Assembly (NCBI RefSeq): GCF_008271805.1
Contig: NZ_VSRY01000103.1
Location: 152,516-216,515 of the forward strand
Reading direction: 5' to 3'
DNA length: 64,000 nucleotides
Source: Streptomyces sp. TRM49041
GTDB lineage: Bacteria; Actinomycetota; Actinomycetes; Streptomycetales; Streptomycetaceae
The translations under genes were made by a program, and so were the position numbers. This document shows, piece after piece, positions 1-7,556 of this stretch. Position 1 is the first letter of the stretch. Each line of letters begins with the position of its first letter. The notes under the pieces were generated by a model, which worked only from the letters and a program-made list of their open reading frames with translations, ran no database searches and was not told the origin of the DNA.

Positions 1-83
1 ACGCCTCTCCGGGAGTGCAGTCTTGGTGCTTACGGTAGTTGCTGGGGGTGCGCCGCAGAAGCCTCAGCGGGTGGCGGTACGGA

Positions 84-425
84 TCAGAACGGCAGGCCCG
101 GCATGCCGCCCAGCCCCTGGGCCAGCGGGCCGAGCTTCTGCTGCTGCAGCTGCTGCGCGTTCTCGTTCGCGGCGTGCACGGCCGCGACGACCAGGTCGGC
201 GAGCGTCTCGGTGTCTTCCGGGTCGACCGCCTTGGGGTCGATGGCCAGGGCCCGCAGCTCGCCGGCGCCGGTGACCGTGGCCTTCACCAGGCCGCCGCCC
301 GCCTGTCCTTCGACCTCCGTACGCGCCAGCTCCTCCTGGGCCTGCGCGAGGTCCTGCTGCATCTTCTGGGCCTGCTGGAGCAGCTGCTGCATGTTGGGCT
401 GGCCACCACCGGGGATCACGGTCAC
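84..425 (-). CDS. ybaB: YbaB/EbfC-family nucleoid-associated protein
   Basis: 113 residues, the usual length of the family. The N-terminal half is a Gln-rich helix ([14 protein letters not shown], about residues 11-24) followed by a small beta sheet containing [11 protein letters not shown] and a C-terminal helix with [12 protein letters not shown], then a Gly/Met/Pro tail. The family forms dimeric DNA-binding nucleoid proteins. In actinobacteria the gene usually lies between dnaX and recR; neither is present here because the gene reads toward the window edge, and the 83 bases beyond its stop carry no gene I can support. Start ATG sits just after a purine-rich stretch. Family assignment is secure; the precise role in recombination or nucleoid structure is family knowledge, not visible here. 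Confidence 0.93.
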   Translation of the reverse strand: MTVIPGGGQPNMQQLLQQAQKMQQDLAQAQEELARTEVEGQAGGGLVKATVTGAGELRALAIDPKAVDPEDTETLADLVVAAVHAANENAQQLQQQKLGPLAQGLGGMPGLPF

Positions 426-722
426 TCCTGGCGCGTCGAGACGATTCTTTTCGGTTACGGCCGAGCCTACGTGTTAACCGGGCGGCTCGCCCCACGCACG
501 CCGAGACACTCTTTAGGGTGAAAGACTGGCGCGCCCCCTACCTGATCAAGCCCCACTTGCGGGCGGAAATCCTGGGGTTTCGCCCCCGTGGACCACCATT
601 CGGCGGTAGGAAGGGCTGGCACCACGCACCGCTACCCACCGCTACCCACCGCCAGGGACCGCCACGGACCGCACATCACCGCACGTCACGCATTGTCACG
701 CAGAGCGCAGAGGAGTGCCCCG

Positions 723-1442
723 GTGAGCCAGCCGGAGATGCAGCCCGGGGGGCCCGCCCGGGGGGAGGATCTGAGCGGACGGCCGTTCCCGCTCGGTGAC
801 TGGGGCGAGCCGGCCGAGCGGCTGCACGAGCTCTACCGGTGGGTCGAGGGAAACGCCCTGCGCACCGCCGACTGGTATCTGGCCGACCGGGTGTGGAAGC
901 GCCGCGGCGCCCGCGCCCTGCGGGCCGGTACGGCGCTGGGCTCGGTCCTCGGCGCCGCGTTGCCGCTCCTGGACCTCACGGGCGCCCTCGACGGCGCGGC
1001 CGGCTGGGGCTATCTGTCGCTGCTGCTCGCCGCCGCGTGCATGGCGTGCGACCGCTACTTCGGTCTCACATCCGGCTGGATGCGGGACGTCGCCACGGCA
1101 CAGGCGGTGCAGCGGCGCCTCCAGACCCTCCAGTTCGACTGGGCGTCGGAGAGCGTACGAGAGGTGCTCGGCCCCGCCGAGGGCACGGCGGGCGAGGCCG
1201 CGGAGCGCTGCCTGGGCGTGCTGCGGCGGTTCACCGAGGACGTGACGGAACTCGTCCGGGCCGAGACGGCCGACTGGATGGTGGAGTTCCGGTCGGGACC
1301 GGCACCGCTGGTGACACAGGGCCTGAACACCGCCCCGCAGCGACCGGAGGCGGGCGGCGGACAGACGCCGGGGACCCGATTCCCGCTCCCCCCGGCGGCC
1401 CGCCCGAACATGCCCCGCCAGCGCCCCCCGGAGCCCCGCTGA
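723..1442 (+). CDS. SLATT-domain two-TM protein
   Basis: I chose the GTG start at 723 because GAGGAG precedes it by a normal spacing; a longer reading frame to 588 has no ribosome site. The 239-residue product has a helical N-terminal part (HELYRWVEGNALRTADWY), two hydrophobic segments (about residues 67-85 and 93-112) and a further helical segment ending near residue 170, followed by a disordered Pro-rich tail. This matches the SLATT fold (SMODS- and SLOG-associated two-TM effector), which in other contexts is a proposed membrane-perturbing effector of nucleotide-signalling conflict systems. No SMODS or SLOG sensor gene is adjacent, so the activating partner, if any, is elsewhere. Stand-alone SLATT proteins are common in Streptomyces. 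Membrane location is predicted from the hydrophobic segments. Confidence 0.8.
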   Translation: MSQPEMQPGGPARGEDLSGRPFPLGDWGEPAERLHELYRWVEGNALRTADWYLADRVWKRRGARALRAGTALGSVLGAALPLLDLTGALDGAAGWGYLSLLLAAACMACDRYFGLTSGWMRDVATAQAVQRRLQTLQFDWASESVREVLGPAEGTAGEAAERCLGVLRRFTEDVTELVRAETADWMVEFRSGPAPLVTQGLNTAPQRPEAGGGQTPGTRFPLPPAARPNMPRQRPPEPR

Positions 1443-1572
1443 ACCGGAGCGTCCGAGCCCGAGCCGCTGAGTCCGGGCCGCTGAACCGAAGCGTCTGAGC
1501 CGGAGTCGTCGGCCATCGGCCCCGAGCCGGTCGGCTCTGTCGCGGCGCCGGCGCCGGCCCCGGCAAGCGGCG

Positions 1573-2223
1573 TCAGCTGAAGATGATCATCGAGCCCTGG
1601 CCGAGGCTCCGGGTCGCCGCCGCGTGCAGGCCCAGCCACACATGCCGCTCACGGGCGAACGGGTTGTCGTCGTGCGCCATCGGGGCCGCCGGCTCCTCCA
1701 GCGACGTGGGGTGCCGCGGCGGCTCCGGCGCGGAGGGCGGGTTCGCCGGGTCGATCCCGATCGACGGGGCGACGTACTCGAGTTCGCGCAGCAGGCCCTG
1801 TGCGGAGCCGAGCGGACCGCCACCGGCCAGCAGCTCCTCGGTGGACAGCGGCGCCGGGAAGTCCACCGGCACGTACGCGCCCGCGTGGTCGTAGTGCCAG
1901 ACCAGGTGCGACTGCTGCGCCGTCGACTCGAACATCTCCAGCAACTGCTCGTAGTCGCCGCCCAACTCGTCGACCGGGGTCACCGCGAGCCCGCAGAGCT
2001 GCAGCAGATACGCCCGGCGCAGGAAGTGCAGGGCGTCGTAGTCGAACCCGGCGACCGGCGCGACATCGCCCGACAGGCCCGGCATGTACGCGAAGACGGG
2101 GACGTTCGGCAGACCGGACTCGGTCAACGCCCGGTCGTACGCGGCGATCTCCTCGGCGAAGGGGTTGTCGGGGCTGTGGCACAGCACATCGACAAGGGGG
2201 ACCAGCCACAGGTCACAGGCCAA
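1573..2223 (-). CDS. conserved hypothetical protein
   Basis: 216 residues from a TTG start at 2223, which is preceded by GAGAGCGAG at good spacing; GTG at 2187 is an alternative. I do not recognise a named domain. The protein is soluble, acidic and rich in aromatic residues in its first half (YDALHFLRRAYLLQLCGL, SHLVWHYDHAG), with a Pro-rich linker near residue 165 and a C-terminal part containing MAHDDNPFARERHVW. No signal peptide or membrane segment is seen. It is transcribed divergently from the next gene across a 230-base intergenic region. The codon use is like the chromosome core, so this is probably an old Streptomyces gene of unknown function. Confidence 0.7.
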   Translation of the reverse strand: MACDLWLVPLVDVLCHSPDNPFAEEIAAYDRALTESGLPNVPVFAYMPGLSGDVAPVAGFDYDALHFLRRAYLLQLCGLAVTPVDELGGDYEQLLEMFESTAQQSHLVWHYDHAGAYVPVDFPAPLSTEELLAGGGPLGSAQGLLRELEYVAPSIGIDPANPPSAPEPPRHPTSLEEPAAPMAHDDNPFARERHVWLGLHAAATRSLGQGSMIIFS

Positions 2224-2454
2224 CGGTTGACTCGCTCTCGGGTCGGGGCGACGGACAGACTAGTGCAGGACCCTTACCCATACCGCCCGCCTGACCATCC
2301 CCGGCGCACATGCCGCGCGGGCCGGCCCGGAGCGCGTGGGCGCGGCACGGCGGACACCGGGCACCCGCCCGCCGACGGCCCACGGCGCGTTGTCAGACCT
2401 CCCCTCTAATGTCGGGCGGGCAGGGCACGACAGCAGCCGAGAGAGAGAACACCC

Positions 2455-2994
2455 ATGCACGAGTTCACGGGTCGATGGGAGCTGGACGGCACAGTGTCGA
2501 CGGGCTCCCCGGTAAAGCACCAGTTCGCCGACGGCGAGGAGCCCGCCGCGGTCGTCGGCGATCTCCGGATGCCGCTGCGGGAGTTCAACCGGCGGTGGCT
2601 GGCCGGCCAGGTCTTCGAGGAGGTGCCGCCGCTCCGGCCCGCCTCCGGGCTCTCGCTCACCGTCGCACCCGATCTGACTTTCGCCGAGACCGGCGGCGCC
2701 CCGGTGGACTGGTTCACCGACGATGGGGTGCGTGAGTCCAAGGCCGTACCGTTCGGCGGCCGGATCGTCACCACGGCCGTCGGCAGCTTTCTGCTGCTGC
2801 GCGAGCCGGTGAGTTATGCCGCGCCCTACCGGGACACCGATGTCATACGCCCCCGTCTGGACGACGGCGACACCACGATCACCGACATCGTCGCGGTCGA
2901 GGGCGACCGGCTGCGGCGCACCGTGTCCGTGATCACCGACGGTATGTACACCGACCGGATCCGGTACGAATACCGCCGCGTTCCGGTCGACTGA
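2455..2994 (+). CDS. conserved hypothetical, predicted beta-rich protein
   Basis: 179 residues with ATG preceded by a GAGAGAGAG purine tract. The sequence is dominated by alternating hydrophobic and polar stretches (FGGRIVTTAVGSFLLL, RLRRTVSVITDG, RIRYEYRRV), which suggests an all-beta, lipocalin-like or fatty-acid-binding-like barrel. No signal peptide, no cysteines and no recognisable catalytic motif. It stands alone, divergent from the gene at 1573-2223 and followed by a 200-base gap. The fold suggestion is inference from residue pattern only; the function is unknown. Confidence 0.7.
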   Translation: MHEFTGRWELDGTVSTGSPVKHQFADGEEPAAVVGDLRMPLREFNRRWLAGQVFEEVPPLRPASGLSLTVAPDLTFAETGGAPVDWFTDDGVRESKAVPFGGRIVTTAVGSFLLLREPVSYAAPYRDTDVIRPRLDDGDTTITDIVAVEGDRLRRTVSVITDGMYTDRIRYEYRRVPVD

Positions 2995-3205
2995 TGCGCC
3001 TGACGGCACGTCACCACCGCTGGAACGGCGGGCGTGAGTCGGAGGCGTCGTCCAGTGACAGCAGCGTGGTCTCCTCGCCCACGTGAGGCTGGGGCCCGCG
3101 TGACCCGGCGCTCCGGCGCGCCAGGCGCGAGCCGACGCCCCACGCCGGGAGGGCGGCACCCCGTACTCCGGGGAACATCACCATGCCGCCGGAGGTTCAC
3201 CCGTC

Positions 3206-3784
3206 ATGGCGATCATTCACAAGACCACGATGAGTCCGACCAAGTTGGAGCTCCTCGCCGCCTGGCTGCCCGGCCGGTCCTGGTACGGCGGCGTCGCGGG
3301 CCGTGAGCCGGAGCTCGCCAGGGCCGGCGGGTTCCGGCTCGACGACCCGGAGGGCGAGGTGGGCATCGAGTTCATGGTGGTCACCGACACCTCGGGCGAC
3401 GAGCCGCGCTCGTACCATGTGCCGCTCACCTACCGCGGCGCCCCGCTCGACGGAGCCGACGAGGCCCTGATCGGTACGACCGAGCACGGAGTGCTGGGCA
3501 CGCGCTGGGTCTACGACGGCACCCATGACCCCGTGCTCGTCACCCAGGTCCTCGCGCTCGTCCAGGGCAAGGCGGAGCCGCAGGCGCAGAGCGAGAGCGA
3601 CACCCCGGACCCGACCGTCGCCGCCCGTCTCGACGGGGAGTTCGACCCGGACCGCGTCGCCGTCGAGGCGGTGCGCGTGCCCCGGGCGACCGAGGACGGC
3701 GCCCTGGGGTCCGTCACCGCGCCCTGGAGCCGAGCGGACGGTGAGTCGAGCCGGGGCGTGTTCTTCCTCGTACGGGAGCGCTAG
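3206..3784 (+). CDS. maltokinase N-terminal cap-like domain protein
   Basis: 192 residues. The order of motifs (KLELLAAWLPGRSWY near residue 12, GFRLDDPEGEVGIEFMVV near 41, YHVPLTYRGAPL near 71, and YDGTHDPV near 108) is that of the N-terminal cap of actinobacterial maltokinases, found here without the kinase domain. Such proteins have often been mislabelled as 1,4-alpha-glucan branching proteins. The role of the free cap domain is not known. The ATG follows a weak GGAGG-like site (GGAGGTTCACCCGTC). No maltokinase or GlgE gene lies in the window, so a link to trehalose/maltose-phosphate metabolism rests only on the domain. Confidence 0.8.
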   Translation: MAIIHKTTMSPTKLELLAAWLPGRSWYGGVAGREPELARAGGFRLDDPEGEVGIEFMVVTDTSGDEPRSYHVPLTYRGAPLDGADEALIGTTEHGVLGTRWVYDGTHDPVLVTQVLALVQGKAEPQAQSESDTPDPTVAARLDGEFDPDRVAVEAVRVPRATEDGALGSVTAPWSRADGESSRGVFFLVRER

Positions 3785-3787
3785 GCC

Positions 3788-3853
3788 GTATCCGGCGGAT
3801 CTCCCCCGCCCCGCCGCTTCCCGGGGCGGGGTGGAGAAAGACCCGCCGGACAC
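3788..3853. repeat. interspersed inverted repeat, copy 1
   Basis: Just after the cap-domain gene. Outer arms at 3788-3802 and 3839-3853 (core TCCGGCGG / CCGCCGGA) pair at 13 of 15 positions; an inner GC hairpin (GCCCCGCC ... GGGGCGGGG) sits between them. It can act as a bidirectional terminator for the convergent genes on either side. The outer arm resembles the repeat at 25613-25686. Confidence 0.7.
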
Positions 3854-3871
3854 TGCCTGGCCAGGCGATGG

Positions 3872-4726
3872 CTAGGCGTGGCGGTCCGGGGCAGGCCGGG
3901 GCGTCGGGAGGCACTCCAGGTGGGTGGCCCAGCGGAGGGCGTGGGTGTTGTAGGCGTCCAGGACGGCGACGATCTGGTCGGGGGTGCCCAGGGACACCGC
4001 GTCGACCAGGTCCTCATGGCCGCTCCACAGCCAGTCGCGGAGTCTGCGGTCGCCGCGCAGGTACGGGACGGCGAACACCCATGCCTGGACGCGGAGGCGG
4101 TGCAGGAAGTCGGCGATGTAGTGGTTGGCGACGAGCCCGCCCAGCTCCCGCCAGAACCTCAGGTCGTAGCCGATCAGGATGTCCAGGTCCCCGGCCCGCG
4201 CCGCCCGCGCCGCCGCCTCCGCCCGGCGCCGCACCGAGACAAGGGCCGCCACGGGGACGCACGGGACGTGGGCCCCTGGGACGCCGAGAGTGCCCGGGAC
4301 GCCGGGAGTGCCCGGGGCGGCGGGAGTGCCCGGGGCACCGAGAGTGCCCGCGACGCCGGGAGTGCCCGGTGCACCGGGAGTGCCCGGGGCGGCGGGAGCC
4401 CCGGTGTCCCCCGCGCCGCCCCTCGGGTACCGGCGCAGTATGCCGTCGACGATCAGGGACCGCGCCTCCACCATGCCCCGGTAGTCGTCGACCGTGAACT
4501 GGTGCACGCGGAAACCCTTGTGCTGGTCCGAGTCCAGCAGCCCCTGCGCCGACAGGTCGACCAGTGCCTCCCGCACGGGCGTCGCGGACACCCCGTACTG
4601 CTCGGCGATCTGTTTGACCGTGAATTCCTGCCCCGGCTGGAGACGCCCCGCGAGCACCTCGTCACGCAGCGCATCCGCGATCTGCTGACGAAGAGTGCTG
4701 CGGGTCACAGGTCCGCTCGCGACCAT
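3872..4726 (-). CDS. GntR/FadR-type regulator with collagen-like insert
   Basis: 284 residues. The N-terminal winged helix (residues 8-75, with GVSATPVREALVDLSAQGLL) is a clear GntR DNA-binding domain; residues 76-103 and 155-284 form a helical FCD-like ligand-binding domain (VEARSLIVDGILRRY, then FWRELGGLVANHYIADFLHRL and GHEDLVDAV). Between them, about residues 104-153, lies a Gly-Ala/Val-Pro-Gly-Thr-Pro repeat resembling collagen Gly-X-Y triplets, encoded by an 18-base tandem repeat. FCD regulators do not normally have this insert. The gene follows the class III aminotransferase on the same strand with an 80-base gap and probably controls it or is co-transcribed with it. The ligand is unknown. 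Confidence 0.88.
   Translation of the reverse strand: MVASGPVTRSTLRQQIADALRDEVLAGRLQPGQEFTVKQIAEQYGVSATPVREALVDLSAQGLLDSDQHKGFRVHQFTVDDYRGMVEARSLIVDGILRRYPRGGAGDTGAPAAPGTPGAPGTPGVAGTLGAPGTPAAPGTPGVPGTLGVPGAHVPCVPVAALVSVRRRAEAAARAARAGDLDILIGYDLRFWRELGGLVANHYIADFLHRLRVQAWVFAVPYLRGDRRLRDWLWSGHEDLVDAVSLGTPDQIVAVLDAYNTHALRWATHLECLPTPRPAPDRHA
4271..4408. repeat. 18-base tandem repeat inside the GntR gene
   Basis: About seven imperfect copies of an 18-base unit related to GCCCGGGACGCCGGGAGT, in frame with the regulator and coding for hexapeptides such as GAPGTP and GVPGTL. The copies differ by a few bases each. Such a tract is prone to length change by slippage. Confidence 0.85.
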
Positions 4727-4806
4727 GGGCAGGTCCCCTCCGTCCGGTTTCGGACACCTTAAGCCAGTCGGAGGGGGTCACTTGAAGGGGTTCGGCGAGG
4801 CGGATG

Positions 4807-6162
4807 TCACACAGTGTGTTCGTCGGCCACCGACAGCGCCTCGTCCAGCGCCGCGAGGCCCTCCTTCGCCTCCGCGTCGGTGAGGTTGCAGGGGGGTACG
4901 ACGTGTGTGCGATTCATGTTGACGAAGGGCCACAGGCCGCGCGCGCGGCAGGCCGCCGTGAACGCCGCCATCGGGGCGTTCGCCTCCCCCACCGCCCCGT
5001 ACGGCACCAGCGGCTCCCGCGTCTCCCGGTCCCGCACCAGCTCCACCGCCCAGAAGGCCCCCATGCCCCGCACCTCCCCGACCGAGGGGTGGCGCTCGGA
5101 CAGTGCCCGCAGCCCGGGCCCGAGGATCTCCGCACCCAGCCGGTCGGCGCTCTCCACCACCCCCTCCTCCGCCATGACCCGCACGGTCTCCACCGCCGCC
5201 GCGCAGGCCAGCGGATGCCCGGAGTACGTCAGCCCGCCCGGGTACGGCCGCCGCTCGAACGTCGCGGCGATCTCGGGCGAGAGGGCGACGCCGCCCAGCG
5301 GTACGTACCCGGAGTTGACGCCCTTGGCGAAGGTCAACAGGTCCGGCACGACGCCGAAGTGCTCGGCGGCGAACCACCGCCCCGTGCGCCCGAACCCGGC
5401 CATGACCTCGTCCAGGACGAGGACGATGCCGTGCCGGTCGCACAGCTCCCGCACCCCCGCCAGGTAACCGGGCGGCGGCGGCATGATCCCCGCCGTGCCC
5501 GGCACCGTCTCCAGGACGATCGCCGCGACGGTCCCGGGCCCCTCGAACGCGACCGTGTCCTCCAGGTGCGCGAGCGCCCGCTCGCACTCCTGCGCCTCGG
5601 TCTCCGAGTAGAACGGCGACCGGTAGAGGTACGGCCCCCAGAAGTGGACCACTCCCGCCGCGCCCGTGTCGGACGGCCAGCGGCGCGGGTCGCCGGTCAG
5701 GTGGATCGCGGTGGACGTGGCGCCGTGGTACGAGCGGTACGCGCTGAGCACCTTGTGGCGTCCGGTGTGCAGCCGGGCCATACGGACGGCGTTCTCGACC
5801 GCCTCGGCTCCGCCGTTCGTGAAGAAGATCTTGTCGAGGTCGCCGGGCGTGCGCTCGGCGATCAGCCGGGCGGCCTCGGAGCGTACGTCGACGGCGAACC
5901 CGGGCGCGAAGACAGCGAGCCTGGCGGCCTGCTCCTGGACCGCGGCGACGACCCGGGGGTGCTGGTAGCCGATGTTGCTGAAGACGAGACCGCTCGTGAA
6001 GTCGAGGTAGCGATTGCCGTCGTAGTCCCAGAAGTACGCGCCCCGGGCGCCAGCGACGGCGAGCGGGTCGATCAGTCCCTGGGCGGACCAGGAGTGGAAG
6101 ACATGTGCGCGGTCGGCGGCCTTGACGGCGGCGCCCGCCTGCGGATCGGCGAGAGGGGTCAT
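4807..6162 (-). CDS. class III PLP-dependent aminotransferase
   Basis: 451 residues from ATG 6162; an upstream extension is not used because the family conservation begins at HSWSAQGLIDPLAV. Motifs of the omega-aminotransferase family are present: the phosphate-binding FTNGGAEAVENA, the PLP-ring DEVMAGFGRTG, and the lysine of FAKGVNSGYVPLGG. These enzymes transfer an amino group from an omega-amino or amino acid to a keto acid. The specific substrate cannot be read from the sequence; beta-alanine, GABA and taurine aminotransferases are all possible relatives. It is followed by its likely GntR regulator and is divergent from the DJ-1/MarR pair. Confidence 0.9.
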   Translation of the reverse strand: MTPLADPQAGAAVKAADRAHVFHSWSAQGLIDPLAVAGARGAYFWDYDGNRYLDFTSGLVFSNIGYQHPRVVAAVQEQAARLAVFAPGFAVDVRSEAARLIAERTPGDLDKIFFTNGGAEAVENAVRMARLHTGRHKVLSAYRSYHGATSTAIHLTGDPRRWPSDTGAAGVVHFWGPYLYRSPFYSETEAQECERALAHLEDTVAFEGPGTVAAIVLETVPGTAGIMPPPPGYLAGVRELCDRHGIVLVLDEVMAGFGRTGRWFAAEHFGVVPDLLTFAKGVNSGYVPLGGVALSPEIAATFERRPYPGGLTYSGHPLACAAAVETVRVMAEEGVVESADRLGAEILGPGLRALSERHPSVGEVRGMGAFWAVELVRDRETREPLVPYGAVGEANAPMAAFTAACRARGLWPFVNMNRTHVVPPCNLTDAEAKEGLAALDEALSVADEHTV

Positions 6163-6289
6163 GCGGGCGAGGGTAGGAAGCGCGGACCGGTCGGGGACAT
6201 GGCCATCTTGTATGGGGGTGGGCGTACGGATCGGCAGGGTGTCGGGGCGGGCCGGGCCGCCCGGGGCGGCGGGCGCGCCGGCCAGCGAT

Positions 6290-6324
6290 TGACAGCAAGC
6301 TGTCATTATGACAGCCTGTTGTCA
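6290..6324. promoter_or_regulatory. two tandem palindromic operators (MarR-type)
   Basis: TGACAGCAAGCTGTCA at 6290-6305 is a perfect palindrome with 7-base arms; TGACAGCCTGTTGTCA at 6309-6324 is the same site with one mismatched pair. The centres are 19 bases apart, about two helical turns. They lie 35-69 bases upstream of the DJ-1 gene that is co-transcribed with a MarR regulator, so autoregulation by that regulator is the natural reading. Confidence 0.8.
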
Positions 6325-6358
6325 TATAGAGCAGGCCACCAGCGCCCAGGAGGCGGCC

Positions 6359-6967
6359 ATGACCGGCACCACCACCCCCCGCAAGACCGTCCATCTCGCC
6401 GTGTACGACACGTTCGCCGACTGGGAGACCGGCCACGCCACCGCCTGGCTGGCCCGTGGCGGGTACGAGATCCGTACGGTCGGCCCGACGACCGACCCGG
6501 TCACCACCATCGGCGGTCTGCGGGTCACCCCCGACCTGGCGCTCGCCGACCTGCGCGCCGAGGACAGCGCCCTGCTGATCCTCACCGGCGCCGACCTGTG
6601 GGACGCGGGCGACGACCTCGCGCCCTTCGCCGCCGAGGCGCGTACGTTCCTCGACGCGGGCGTGCCGGTCGCCGCGATCTGCGGGGCGACCCTCGGCCTG
6701 GCCCGCGAGGGCCTTCTCGACGACCGGCCCCACACCAGCGCGGTCTCCTTCTATCTGGCGGCCTCCGGCTACAAGGGCGCCGACCACTACACCGAGGCCG
6801 ACGCCGTCACGGCCGGCGACCTGATCACCGCAGGGCCGACCGAGCCGGTCGCGTTCGCCCGCGAGGTCCTCGGCAGGCTGGGCGTGTTCGAGGGCGGCAA
6901 GCTCGACGCCTGGTACGGGCTGTTCCACGACTCGGACCCGGCGGCGTACGAGGAGCTCAACGCGTGA
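6359..6967 (+). CDS. DJ-1/PfpI family protein
   Basis: 202 residues from ATG 6359, which has a perfect AGGAGG five bases upstream; the longer frame from 6308 starts inside the operator. The fold is that of class I glutamine amidotransferase-like DJ-1/PfpI proteins; AAICGATLGLAREGLL carries the nucleophile-elbow cysteine. Members act as chaperones, glyoxalases, hydratases or regulators, so the reaction is not assignable. The stop overlaps the start of the MarR gene (GTGA), showing translational coupling. Regulation is probably by the two palindromes upstream. Confidence 0.9.
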   Translation: MTGTTTPRKTVHLAVYDTFADWETGHATAWLARGGYEIRTVGPTTDPVTTIGGLRVTPDLALADLRAEDSALLILTGADLWDAGDDLAPFAAEARTFLDAGVPVAAICGATLGLAREGLLDDRPHTSAVSFYLAASGYKGADHYTEADAVTAGDLITAGPTEPVAFAREVLGRLGVFEGGKLDAWYGLFHDSDPAAYEELNA

Positions 6968-7410
6968 GCCCCGCCGAAAAGGACCTGCTCTCCCGCACCG
7001 CGCTGGGCGTCTTCCGGCTCAACGGCCAGTTCCTCACCGTGTCGGAGGAACTGGCCCGCCCCGCAGGCCTCACGGCCGCCCGGTGGCAGGTGCTCGGAGC
7101 CGTACTGCGCGAGCCGCTGACCGTCGCCGGGATCGCCCGGGCGATGGGCATCACCCGGCAGAGCGTCCAGCGCGTCGCGGACCTGCTCGTGGAGCGTGGC
7201 CTCGCCGCGTACGCCCCGAACCCGGCCCACCGCCGCGCCAAGCTCCTCAGCCCCACGGAGGAGGGCCGCGCCGCCCTCGCCCGCATAGACCCCGGCCACG
7301 CCGACCTGGCGGCCCGGCTGGCGGCGGAGCTGGGCGAGGAGGCGTTCGCGGAGACCGCCCGCGTACTGGAAAGACTGTCGCGGGCGATGGAGGCGATCGA
7401 CGTCCGGTAG
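6964..7410 (+). CDS. MarR-family transcriptional regulator
   Basis: 148 residues, GTG start overlapping the DJ-1 stop by four bases. The winged helix is clear: LTAARWQVLGAVLREPLTV, then the recognition helix region MGITRQSVQRVADLLVERGLA and wing NPAHRRAKLLSPTEEG. The coupling to the DJ-1 gene and the doubled palindrome in front of the operon point to an autoregulated repressor sensing an electrophile or phenolic ligand, which is typical of the family but not shown here. Confidence 0.92.
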   Translation: MSPAEKDLLSRTALGVFRLNGQFLTVSEELARPAGLTAARWQVLGAVLREPLTVAGIARAMGITRQSVQRVADLLVERGLAAYAPNPAHRRAKLLSPTEEGRAALARIDPGHADLAARLAAELGEEAFAETARVLERLSRAMEAIDVR

Positions 7411-7439
7411 GGTTCCGTGGTCGCCGTACGACGAAGGAG

Positions 7440-7508
7440 GTGAGACCCATCAACGCCATGTCAGGCAGGGTGCTCGTCTCCAAGGGCGGTACGGTCGCCG
7501 CGCCGTAG
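7440..7508 (+). CDS. possible 16-22 residue leader peptide
   Basis: AAGGAGGTGA at 7434-7443 is a full match to the 16S rRNA anti-Shine-Dalgarno, yet the only downstream frame is very short: GTG 7440 (too close) or ATG 7458, both ending at 7508, with peptide end SGRVLVSKGGTVAAP. A hairpin (7519-7544) and the PrmC-like gene follow. It may be a translated leader or a small protein; no homology is claimed. Confidence 0.35.
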   Translation: MRPINAMSGRVLVSKGGTVAAP

Positions 7509-7518
7509 GTATACCCCC

Positions 7519-7544
7519 CGGGAGCACTCGCAGAGCGGCTCCCG
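7519..7544. other. hairpin ahead of the methyltransferase gene
   Basis: CGGGAGC at 7519-7525 pairs with GCTCCCG at 7538-7544. It lies between the possible leader peptide and the GTG at 7557, so it could be a weak terminator for the MarR operon or part of an attenuator. Confidence 0.45.
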
Positions 7545-7556
7545 AAAGGCTCAACC

